Positions 1-7,532 of a stretch of 64,000 bases of DNA are shown here, piece after piece. Origin of the DNA: JAPLNB01 sp964451955 (lineage in GTDB: Bacteria > Planctomycetota > Phycisphaerae > Tepidisphaerales > Tepidisphaeraceae); contig CAYVKG010000005.1 of the NCBI GenBank assembly GCA_964451955.1, positions 1 to 64,000 of the forward strand, read 5' to 3'. The position numbers and the translations under genes were made by a program. Within the stretch, counting starts at the first letter, position 1. The number at the start of each line of letters is the position of its first letter. Below the pieces are notes generated by a model that saw only the letters and a program-made list of their open reading frames with translations, was not told where the DNA came from and did no database searches.

Positions 1-3000
1 TCTACCAGTCGCATTGCCATGAAAATGACCGAAAACGGTCAGTTTGAGAATATTAGTGTGTTATACGATGTTGATGGGCTGCAGTCTGTTACTGATTTGA
101 CATTGGGTGCGGGATCGGCGCTGACGATTGCTCCGGGCAAGAGCCTGACCATTCTCGACGATGCCAAGATTGGCGGGTTTCTGGTGGTGGACACGAGTAC
201 GTTCATTGCCGGGGCGGCTGCGGCACAGTTTACCGGCAACAGAGCGAGGCTGCAGGTCTTGGGCGGGGGCACACTGGTGTTGGCTGCCACCGGCTATTCA
301 TCGTCTGGGGTGACGACGTGGGATAATCGTGGGGGCAACACGGTTTTGTTTTCGGCGTCGGGCGCGGGGACGGGTTTGAACTTGTCGTCGTTGCAGTCGA
401 TATCGGCGAATTTTGAGGACGGTTGGACGGGTGTGAGCGTGCAGACGATCTCGGCGGCGAACGGTGCGTTGGTGGATTTGTCGGGGTTGCAGTCGATCAC
501 GTCGCCTGTGCGTGGGGAGGATCGGCTGGATTTTGTGATGAGCGCGGGGGGCACGATCAATTTGTCGAATTTGCAGAGCATAAGCGGTGGCGGTCAGGTG
601 CGGTTTGTGACGGACGCGTCGAGCCTGGTGCTATCGAAGCTGGGTCAGGCGGCGGGGGTGAGTTTTGGTATGGACCCTGGTTCGTCGTTGAGCGTTCCGG
701 TGCTGACGACGGCGTCGCGTGCGGCGTTGGCGGTTCCAGAGAATGGGACGTTTGGCTTTGGCGCGTTGACGTCGTTGAGCCAATCGACGATCAGCCTGGG
801 GACGGGCGGGGTGTTGAATGCGCCGGTGCTGGTGAGTTTCACGGGGGGCGTGCTGTCGTTGGGTGCGGGTCAGACGGTGAACGCGCCGGCGTTTGTGACG
901 ATAGACAATTCGCGGTTTGCGGTGTCCGGGGGTGTGACGTATGGGGTGGCGGCGAGCAGTTATTCATCGTCTGGGGTGACGACGTGGGATAATCGTGGGG
1001 GCAACACGGTTTTGTTTTCGGCGTCGGGCGCGGGGACGGGTTTGAACTTGTCGTCGTTGCAGTCGATATCGGCGAATTTTGAGGACGGTTGGACGGGTGT
1101 GAGCGTGCAGACGATCTCGGCGGCGAACGGTGCGTTGGTGGATTTGTCGGGGTTGCAGTCGATCACGTCGCCTGTGCGTGGGGAGGATCGGCTGGATTTT
1201 GTGATGAGCGCGGGGGGCACGATCAATTTGTCGAATTTGCAGAGCATAAGCGGGGCGGGCGAGGTGCGATTCACGGTAGGGTCGGGCGCGTCGATTCGAG
1301 TCGGGGACGTCAAGTCTGTGCAGAAAGCGTCGATTGAGCTGTCGGACATCACGTCATCGTTCAGGAGCGTGGGGTCGCTGTTTTTGGGGAACAATTCGCT
1401 ATCGGCGGTGTCGGGTTCGAAGGTGACGATAGGTAGGCATTTCACGCATTCGGCGACGGACGAAGCGAAGGTGAACACCGCCTCGGCGATTGTGCAGATG
1501 GTGGGGCCGGGCATTCAGAATCTGGAAGTGGCGGGGATGGACTCGGGGCTGCCGACGGATGCGTTGCCTGGGCACAGTTTTGCGATTGGGCAGCTTGTGG
1601 TTGGGACGGACGATCAGCCGAGTGTGGTTGAGTTGTTGGACGTGACAGACAACGGGAACCGGGGCGGATCGTCGGGGCATGCCGAGGCGGTTTATCTTCC
1701 GGGTTTGGGAGGCCCGGACGGTCTGGTTCTGAAACCCGGCTCGACGCTGGTTTTGGGCTCGATCAATGTTTACTACCGGGAGGGGGCGACATGGAAGAGG
1801 CTGAACGATCTGCTTGTCGCCGGGGGTCCGACGCCGATCGGGAAAGCCTATATCTCGCCGTCGCGCGAGTTGGTTCCGAATGCGTGGAACGTTGATGGGG
1901 ACGGGGCCTGGTCGCCTGATCCGAACTGGGTGGTTGCCTCGCCGAACAAGGTGGGTGAGATGGCGTATTTTGGGGCGAAAGCGACGGCGGATCGGACGAT
2001 TACGGTTGATGCGGACAAGACGGTTGGCGCGATCAGTTTTGACAACGCGTCGGGGTACACGCTGTCGGGGCCGGGCAGCATCCGGCTGGAGGTGAAGGGG
2101 GACACGCGAGCGATGATTGAGGTTGGCGCGCGTAACGGCAACGGCAGCCATCGAATCGAGACGGGGCTGGAGGTAGGCAGTGCGTTGTGGATCAATCAGG
2201 AATCGGCAGGTGAGCTTGTTCTGGCGGGTGCGTTGAGGACGTCGTCGGCGCAGCGGATGAGCAAGACAGGCGCCGGTTTGGTGGTGATATCGGGTTTGCA
2301 GTCGCACGCGTTGGGTTCCGAGTTGTTTGTGGAAGAAGGGCCGCTGGCCATGAACAGCGATGCGGGGAGCGAGGGGGGCTTTAACCTTGCGGTTCGGGCG
2401 AGCCGCGGCGCGAGCGTGAGCTTTGGGGCATCGCAGCATCTGTCGAGCATGAACGTGGACGGTGGGAGTGCGGTTGCGGTGCGGGATGCAGGAGTGGCGT
2501 TGGGTGTTCGCGAGTTGGTGTTGGCGAAGAACAGCAAACTGGACCTGACGAACAACAGCTTGATCTTGCGATCGGATGGTGGCACGCGGGAGGAGTCGCT
2601 TGTTCGGCTGACCGAGCTGATACGATCCGCGCGGAATGCGCAGAGTGTGCTGTGGAAGGGATATGGCATTACGACGAGTGCTGCGGGAGATTACACGGGT
2701 CTGGGGATACTGCTGAATGACGTTGGGGTTGCGGGCCAGCCCATGGCTTTGTACAGCACGTTTTCGGGGCAGGCGGTTGACGAGAATTCGGTGTTGGTGA
2801 AGTTTACGTACAACGGAGACGCGAACCTGGACGGTCTGATCAACGCGGACGATTACTTCCAGGTTGATTCGGGGTACATAACGCAGGCCAGAGGGTGGTT
2901 TAACGGCGATTTCACGTACGATGGAAGGATTGATGCGGATGATTACTTTCTGATCGACTCGGCGTTCATTGCGCAGGGTGCGGTGCTGTCGAGCAGGGGC

Positions 3001-3093
3001 GTGGTGGTGCCGGAGCCGACATCGCTGATGGTGTTTGGTGGAGGCGTGGTATTGTTGTTGGCCGGTCGCAGGCGTAGGGTTGGATTGAGGTGA
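1..3093 (+). CDS. PEP-CTERM/dockerin-type secreted protein, 5'-partial
   Basis: The reading frame is open to the left edge of the window, so the true start is probably outside; the first in-frame ATG is at 19. The visible protein is Ser/Gly/Thr-rich and repetitive (beta-solenoid-like leucine/serine repeats such as LSSLQSIS and LSNLQSIS). Near residues 930-985 (counted from that ATG) there are two dockerin-like calcium loops (DANLDGLINADDYF and DGRIDADDYF). The C-terminus has a PEP-CTERM sorting tail: VPEPTS, a hydrophobic helix and a basic RRRR end. Such tails are recognised by exosortase and the protein should be exported to the surface. Residues about 93-190 are repeated identically 222 residues later, from a perfect 293-bp DNA duplication. 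The function beyond surface adhesion or structure cannot be told. gltX converges from the other side. Confidence 0.85.
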   Translation, partial: STSRIAMKMTENGQFENISVLYDVDGLQSVTDLTLGAGSALTIAPGKSLTILDDAKIGGFLVVDTSTFIAGAAAAQFTGNRARLQVLGGGTLVLAATGYSSSGVTTWDNRGGNTVLFSASGAGTGLNLSSLQSISANFEDGWTGVSVQTISAANGALVDLSGLQSITSPVRGEDRLDFVMSAGGTINLSNLQSISGGGQVRFVTDASSLVLSKLGQAAGVSFGMDPGSSLSVPVLTTASRAALAVPENGTFGFGALTSLSQSTISLGTGGVLNAPVLVSFTGGVLSLGAGQTVNAPAFVTIDNSRFAVSGGVTYGVAASSYSSSGVTTWDNRGGNTVLFSASGAGTGLNLSSLQSISANFEDGWTGVSVQTISAANGALVDLSGLQSITSPVRGEDRLDFVMSAGGTINLSNLQSISGAGEVRFTVGSGASIRVGDVKSVQKASIELSDITSSFRSVGSLFLGNNSLSAVSGSKVTIGRHFTHSATDEAKVNTASAIVQMVGPGIQNLEVAGMDSGLPTDALPGHSFAIGQLVVGTDDQPSVVELLDVTDNGNRGGSSGHAEAVYLPGLGGPDGLVLKPGSTLVLGSINVYYREGATWKRLNDLLVAGGPTPIGKAYISPSRELVPNAWNVDGDGAWSPDPNWVVASPNKVGEMAYFGAKATADRTITVDADKTVGAISFDNASGYTLSGPGSIRLEVKGDTRAMIEVGARNGNGSHRIETGLEVGSALWINQESAGELVLAGALRTSSAQRMSKTGAGLVVISGLQSHALGSELFVEEGPLAMNSDAGSEGGFNLAVRASRGASVSFGASQHLSSMNVDGGSAVAVRDAGVALGVRELVLAKNSKLDLTNNSLILRSDGGTREESLVRLTELIRSARNAQSVLWKGYGITTSAAGDYTGLGILLNDVGVAGQPMALYSTFSGQAVDENSVLVKFTYNGDANLDGLINADDYFQVDSGYITQARGWFNGDFTYDGRIDADDYFLIDSAFIAQGAVLSSRGVVVPEPTSLMVFGGGVVLLLAGRRRRVGLR
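295..587. repeat. Perfect 293-bp direct repeat, copy 1
   Basis: Bases 295-587 are identical to 961-1253 by direct reading. The offset is 666 bp (222 codons), so frame is kept. Flanking bases differ on both sides. The lack of even silent changes suggests a recent duplication or gene conversion inside the PEP-CTERM gene. Confidence 0.95.
961..1253. repeat. Perfect 293-bp direct repeat, copy 2
   Basis: Second copy of the repeat at 295-587, identical over its full length, within the same coding frame. Confidence 0.95.
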
Positions 3094-3137
3094 GATCGGG
3101 GGTGTGGGGTAGGGCGGGTGTCAGGTTTGGGGGGGCG

Positions 3138-4763
3138 TTATGGGAGGATGGCGAGGCAGCGGTCGATGCGTGTGAGGGTGCGGGATTTGCCGAGGAATTC
3201 GAGGCTTTCGAAGATAGGTGGGCTGACGGTGGAGCCGCAGACGGCGACGCGGATGGGCTGAGCGACCTTGCCGAGCGTGAGCTGATTTTGTTCGCAATAG
3301 TGCTTGAGGGCGGTGTCGAGGGAGGCGGCGGTCCAGTCGGCGATGGAAGCGAGGAGGGGGCGTAGATTTTGCAGCATTGCGAGGCCCTGCTGTTTTTTTA
3401 GGACTTTTTCGACGGCGTCGGGGGCATAGGCGAGGTGATGGTCGGGGAGGAAGAAGAAGCGGGAGACCTCGTCGATTTCGCGGAGGGTGCGGAAGCCGGG
3501 TTTGATGGCCATGACTTTGATGAGGTCGGGGTCGGATGCGTGGTTAAGGGGCGAATCGGGAGTGGCGGCGAGATACTGTCGGAAGGCGGGCAGGAGGCGG
3601 TGGGGGTCGGTGTTGCAGGCCTCGGTATTGAAAGCGAGGAGTTTATCGCGGGAGAATTTTGGATTGGCGACGCCGACGCGGTCGAGGGAGAAGAGGCGGA
3701 CCATTTCGTCGAGGGTCATTCGTTCGCGGTCGTCGCCGGGGTTCCAGCCGAGGAGGGCGATGAAGTTGAGGAGGACTTCGGGGAGGTAGCCGTTTTTGCG
3801 GAAGTCATGGACGAGTATTTCGGGGAGGTCGGATTCTCGCAGGCCGACAGCGGGGACAAGGGCGGCCTGTTCGGAGAGGTCGAGTTGTTTCTTTTCGTCT
3901 TTGAGCCACTCCTGGAGACGATCGAGGGGGATGGAGGAGAGTTGGGCGAGGGATTCGAGGGAGGTTTTGGTGGAGTTCATGAAGACCTGGGCACGCTGGC
4001 GGATTTTTTTGTCGCGGTCGCGTTTGCCCATTTTGGATCCGTCGAGGTTTTGTATGGTGGTGAGGTGGGCGTAGGTAGGGCGGGGGTAGTTGAGGGCTTC
4101 CTGCAGGGCGAGGTGGTTGAAGGTATTTTTGAGGTGTTCCTGTCCGCGAAGGACATGGGTGACGTTCATGGCGGCGTCATCGACGACGACGGCGAAGTGG
4201 TATGTGGGCATACCGTCGGTTTTGCGGATGACAAAGTCCTGGGCTTCGTCGGGTGGGAGGACGATGTCTTTGCCGAGGACCTCGTCGCGGAAGCGGTACT
4301 CCTTGACGGGCATAGCGAGGCGGATGACGGGGGTTCGGTTTTCGGCTTTGAATTGCTGGATCTGATCGGTGGTGTACTGGGGGCGGCGGTAGAGGAAGGA
4401 TCGTTTATGTTTCTCGGCCTCGGCGCGTCGTGCGGCGAGTTCGTTGGTGGTTTCCCAGGCCTGGTAGGCGAGGTCCCGTTTGATGAGGTCGTCGATGATG
4501 GCATTGTAGAGATGGAGGCGTTGGGACTGGCGGACGAGGTCGGGGTTATCCCAATGGAGACCGAGCCAGCGGAGGTCGTCGAGGAGTTGGCTACAGGCCT
4601 GTTCGGTGGAGCGAGCGAGGTCGGTGTCTTCGATGCGGAGGAGGAACTGGCCGCCGGTGTGGCGTGCGAGGAGCCAGTTGAACAAAGCGGTGCGGGCCCC
4701 GCCGACGTGGAGGTAGCCAGTGGGTGAGGGGGCAAATCGCGTGACGATGGTGGGGGTGCTCAT
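3138..4763 (-). CDS. gltX: Glutamyl-tRNA synthetase
   Basis: Class Ia aminoacyl-tRNA synthetase that charges tRNA-Glu with glutamate in the cytosol. At 541 residues it is slightly longer than the usual 470-500. The N-terminus shows RFAPSPTGYLHVGGARTALF, with the HIGH-type signature as HVGG. The KMSKS-type loop appears as DGSKMGKRDRDK. The C-terminal anticodon-binding helical region is present. The ATG at 4763 is preferred over an in-frame TTG at 4802, because family members begin a few residues before the catalytic motif. There is no clear Shine-Dalgarno. It is the last gene of a minus-strand group sdhB-psd-pssA-gltX. Whether it is discriminating or also charges tRNA-Gln cannot be decided here. 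Confidence 0.95.
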   Translation of the reverse strand: MSTPTIVTRFAPSPTGYLHVGGARTALFNWLLARHTGGQFLLRIEDTDLARSTEQACSQLLDDLRWLGLHWDNPDLVRQSQRLHLYNAIIDDLIKRDLAYQAWETTNELAARRAEAEKHKRSFLYRRPQYTTDQIQQFKAENRTPVIRLAMPVKEYRFRDEVLGKDIVLPPDEAQDFVIRKTDGMPTYHFAVVVDDAAMNVTHVLRGQEHLKNTFNHLALQEALNYPRPTYAHLTTIQNLDGSKMGKRDRDKKIRQRAQVFMNSTKTSLESLAQLSSIPLDRLQEWLKDEKKQLDLSEQAALVPAVGLRESDLPEILVHDFRKNGYLPEVLLNFIALLGWNPGDDRERMTLDEMVRLFSLDRVGVANPKFSRDKLLAFNTEACNTDPHRLLPAFRQYLAATPDSPLNHASDPDLIKVMAIKPGFRTLREIDEVSRFFFLPDHHLAYAPDAVEKVLKKQQGLAMLQNLRPLLASIADWTAASLDTALKHYCEQNQLTLGKVAQPIRVAVCGSTVSPPIFESLEFLGKSRTLTRIDRCLAILP

Positions 4764-4839
4764 AGGGGAAGGGAGATTACGGCGGGCGGGGGGATGTGGC
4801 AAGGGTGGGAAGGGAGCCGGAGGAGGAGGAATGAAGGAA

Positions 4840-5787
4840 TCAAGGGGCGATGGTGTTGGTCGGGTCTTGCGGAACGGGTGCAGGTTCTGGCTGGGGAGGC
4901 TTGGGCCGGAAGTGCAGCCAGGTCCAACTGACGGGTCCCCAGAGGGAGTAGAGGAGGGTTCCGATGGCGACGGTGTACTGATGCCAGAAGGTGATGAGGA
5001 GGCCGATTGCCAAGACGGCGAGGAGTCGGCCGAAGGACCGCTTGCCGCGGAGGTAACGATTGACCAGGTGCGGGTAGCGGAGGTTGCTGATCATGAGGAG
5101 GCCGGTGAAGAGCACGACGGCGGGAAGGATCCAGGCGCAGGTGCGTGCGAGGGCGTCGGTGAAGGGGAGTTTGTGCTGGAGGAGCTGCTGTTGCATGAGG
5201 ACGAGGGCGGCGACGGTACCGGCCGCGCCTGGACTGGGGAGTCCGAGGAAGCTGAAATGGTGCTGTTCGCCGTGTTCATTGCTGACGTTGAATCTGGCGA
5301 GTCGGAGCGCGGCGCAGCTCATGTACATAGCGGCAGCGGCCCAGATGAGGCGGGTGAGGAGTACGGGGAGTCCGGTGATGGAGTCGCGGAAGAGATGCAG
5401 GGCGAGGAAGGCGGGGGCGGCGCCGAAGCTGACCATATCGGCGAGGCTGTCGAGCTGGCCGCCGAAATCGGTGGTGTGGCGGGTGAACCTAGCGAGGCGG
5501 CCATCGAGGCCGTCAAAGATCATTGCCAGGAAGATGAGGTAGGCGGCGACAACGAAGGGCTTTGATGCAAGAGACTGAGTCCAGGGGTCGGGGATCTGGC
5601 TGGAATTGGAGAGGCTAGCGACGTACATAGCGCCGAAGCCGCAGACGGCGTTGCCGAGGGTAGCCATGCTGGGGAGGAAGTAGACGGATCGGATGTAGGC
5701 GCGGCGGCCGCGTCGGCGGAATCGGCGTCGGCGGTGCTCTTGGAGCAGTTTTCGGGAGTCCAGATTGCCTGTCGGGTTGGTGGTCAT
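4840..5787 (-). CDS. pssA: CDP-diacylglycerol--serine O-phosphatidyltransferase
   Basis: Integral membrane enzyme that makes phosphatidylserine from CDP-diacylglycerol and serine. The CDP-alcohol phosphotransferase signature (DG-x2-DGR-x-AR-x8-G-x3-D-x3-D) is visible at about residues 92-118 as DGLDGRLAR followed by FGGQLDSLAD. Several hydrophobic helices follow, with a Pro-rich C-terminal tail. The N-terminus is very basic (RRRRFRRRGRR), as in type II bacterial PssA. Its ATG overlaps the stop of psd by four bases (ATGA), so the two consecutive enzymes of phosphatidylethanolamine synthesis are translationally coupled. Confidence 0.93.
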   Translation of the reverse strand: MTTNPTGNLDSRKLLQEHRRRRFRRRGRRAYIRSVYFLPSMATLGNAVCGFGAMYVASLSNSSQIPDPWTQSLASKPFVVAAYLIFLAMIFDGLDGRLARFTRHTTDFGGQLDSLADMVSFGAAPAFLALHLFRDSITGLPVLLTRLIWAAAAMYMSCAALRLARFNVSNEHGEQHHFSFLGLPSPGAAGTVAALVLMQQQLLQHKLPFTDALARTCAWILPAVVLFTGLLMISNLRYPHLVNRYLRGKRSFGRLLAVLAIGLLITFWHQYTVAIGTLLYSLWGPVSWTWLHFRPKPPQPEPAPVPQDPTNTIAP

Positions 5788-6494
5788 GTCACGGGTTGCT
5801 CCGCAGTGGGGAAGGCGGGGTCTGCGAGGTTGGAAGGGGTGGTGAGGACGGCGATGACGTCGATGGCGCCACGGACTTTCTGGCCGATGGTGACCTGCAC
5901 GTTGGGAGTGAGCGATTTGGCGATGTAGAGTTCGGTGCGGCTGCCGAATTTGATCATGCCGAACCGCTGACCTCGGCGGAGGGTATCGCCGACGGAGGCG
6001 GTGCAGACGATGCGTCGCGCGATCAGGCCGACGATCTGTTTAACGACGGCGATGGGGCGACCGCTGGGGTGATGGGAGATGACGAGGGTATTGGACTCGT
6101 TCTGCTCGGAGGCGTGGTTGGAGTGCATGGCGTTGATGAACTTGCCACGTTGATATTTGACGGAGGTTACGGTGCCATCGCAGGGGCTGCGATTGATGTG
6201 GACGTTGAAGACGGAGAGGAAGATACCGACACGGATGGCGGGACCGGCGAGTGCCTCGACATACGGCAGTTCGACGATATCGGTGACTTTGCCGTCGGCG
6301 GGGCTGACCATGAGGTTGGGATCGGAGGGAATGGGTCGTTCGGGATCTCGGAAGAAGGCGAAGAGCCAGATCAAGACGGGGAGAACGAGTGCGGCGAGGG
6401 GTGGCCAGAGGTATCCGAGGAGGAGGCCAATTGCCGCGAGTACGATAGTTCCGACGAGCATCTCGCGGATGCCGTGACGAGTGAAGGGGAGCAT
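5784..6494 (-). CDS. psd: Phosphatidylserine decarboxylase proenzyme
   Basis: Converts phosphatidylserine to phosphatidylethanolamine. It is a pyruvoyl enzyme that cleaves itself at a Gly-Ser bond. The bond is visible as KFGSR, around residues 184-185 of 236. The short length and single N-terminal membrane helix pair (about residues 10-40) match the small Psd type with the FGS motif. The conserved SPADGKVTDI and VHINRSPCDG segments are present. The ATG at 6494 was chosen because the longer frame would need a TTG at 6530. It overlaps pssA by ATGA at its end. Confidence 0.93.
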   Translation of the reverse strand: MLPFTRHGIREMLVGTIVLAAIGLLLGYLWPPLAALVLPVLIWLFAFFRDPERPIPSDPNLMVSPADGKVTDIVELPYVEALAGPAIRVGIFLSVFNVHINRSPCDGTVTSVKYQRGKFINAMHSNHASEQNESNTLVISHHPSGRPIAVVKQIVGLIARRIVCTASVGDTLRRGQRFGMIKFGSRTELYIAKSLTPNVQVTIGQKVRGAIDVIAVLTTPSNLADPAFPTAEQPVT

Positions 6495-6572
6495 GTACAG
6501 AACCCTAGAACATGGCGGGGGTAAAGTCAATGCGGAGGGGCTTGCGGAGGAGGAGAAGGATGGATTTGGCGG

Positions 6573-7346
6573 CTAGCGGGTGAAGAATCGGCTGATAGAG
6601 AAGAGCGTGGCCTCGCGTTGCACGGCGGCGATGGATTCGAGGAGGGGTATTTGCTTGGGGCAGACCTGTACGCAGTTACCGGCCTTGCCGCAGTCGGCCA
6701 GACCGCCAGCGCCCATGAGGATTTCGAGGCGTTCGTCGCGAGCGTCGGCGCTAGCGGGGTGGGTATTGAAGAGTCGCACCTGGCTGATGATGGCGGCGCC
6801 GACGAAGTTGTTTGTTGGGGTGTATTGAGGGCAGGCTTCGAGGCAGCATCCGCAACTGATGCAGCGTGAGAGGGGGTAGCGTTCCTCTTGAAGTCTCTGT
6901 CGGATGACCGGTCCTGGGCCCAGATCGTAGGTGCCATCGATGGGGATCCAGCACTTAGCGCGTTTGAGGTCATCGAAGATGCGTTGGCGGTCGACGAAAA
7001 GGTCTCTGACGAGGGGGAACTTGGTGATGGGTTCGAGGGTGATGGGTTTATCGGGAGCACCGAGGCTTTCGACGAGGGTGGAGCAGGCCTGTCGGACACG
7101 GCTGTTGATGATCATGGTGCAGGCGCCGCAGACTTCTTCGAGGCAACCTGCGTCCCAGACGGGCGGGGTGGTTTCGATGCCTGAGGAGGTGATTGGGTGG
7201 GCGGCGATGTACTGGAGGCAGGAGATGACGTTCATGTTGGGGCGGTAGGGAACGGAGAAACGTTCCCATCGCGGGGTTTTATCGGGAGCATCCTGTCGCC
7301 GGATGTCGATTATGACGGTTTTTTCAGGGGCATTGCTGGCGATCAT
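6573..7346 (-). CDS. sdhB: Succinate dehydrogenase/fumarate reductase iron-sulfur subunit
   Basis: Electron-transfer subunit linking flavoprotein SdhA to the membrane anchor of complex II. The 257-residue protein has an N-terminal ferredoxin-like [2Fe-2S] site (CLEEVCGACTM, then a Cys about ten residues on). The C-terminal clusters are CISCGCCLEACP and CGKAGNCVQVCPK, matching [4Fe-4S] and [3Fe-4S] binding. The ATG at 7346 has a GGAG about 9 bases upstream; the longer frame begins with TTG. No sdhA or sdhC gene is next to it: the upstream gene belongs to a pilus-like cluster and psd lies 78 bases downstream. Confidence 0.92.
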   Translation of the reverse strand: MIASNAPEKTVIIDIRRQDAPDKTPRWERFSVPYRPNMNVISCLQYIAAHPITSSGIETTPPVWDAGCLEEVCGACTMIINSRVRQACSTLVESLGAPDKPITLEPITKFPLVRDLFVDRQRIFDDLKRAKCWIPIDGTYDLGPGPVIRQRLQEERYPLSRCISCGCCLEACPQYTPTNNFVGAAIISQVRLFNTHPASADARDERLEILMGAGGLADCGKAGNCVQVCPKQIPLLESIAAVQREATLFSISRFFTR

Positions 7347-7469
7347 TTTTGGGGGCTCCAGATCTGATGAGATGATATGAGCGGTGATAGCGGCGGGCAA
7401 GAGGGCTTAGATGGACGGGAGAGGGGTGAGGAGAGGGAGGAAGAGCGAGAGGTGACGAGGAGGAGACGA

Positions 7470-7500
7470 GCGGAGGCGGCCGTGGACCGGTCGCCTCCGC
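7470..7500 (-). other. GC-rich hairpin between pilus-like cluster and sdhB
   Basis: A perfect 9-bp inverted repeat GCGGAGGCG / CGCCTCCGC surrounds a 13-base loop, 33 bases after the stop of the 708-residue gene. No T-tract follows on either strand, so it is not a canonical intrinsic terminator. It could be a Rho-type end, an mRNA-stabilising hairpin or a processing site. Confidence 0.5.
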
Positions 7501-7532
7501 GAAGGCATCGTGATTGAGGGATGGTGGGGAGT

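Noticed and set aside
423..992. Long alternative-frame open frames in the PEP-CTERM gene and many other genes
   Set aside because: They shadow well-supported genes; their composition (Gly/Val/Asp or Arg/Pro-rich) is a by-product of GC bias.
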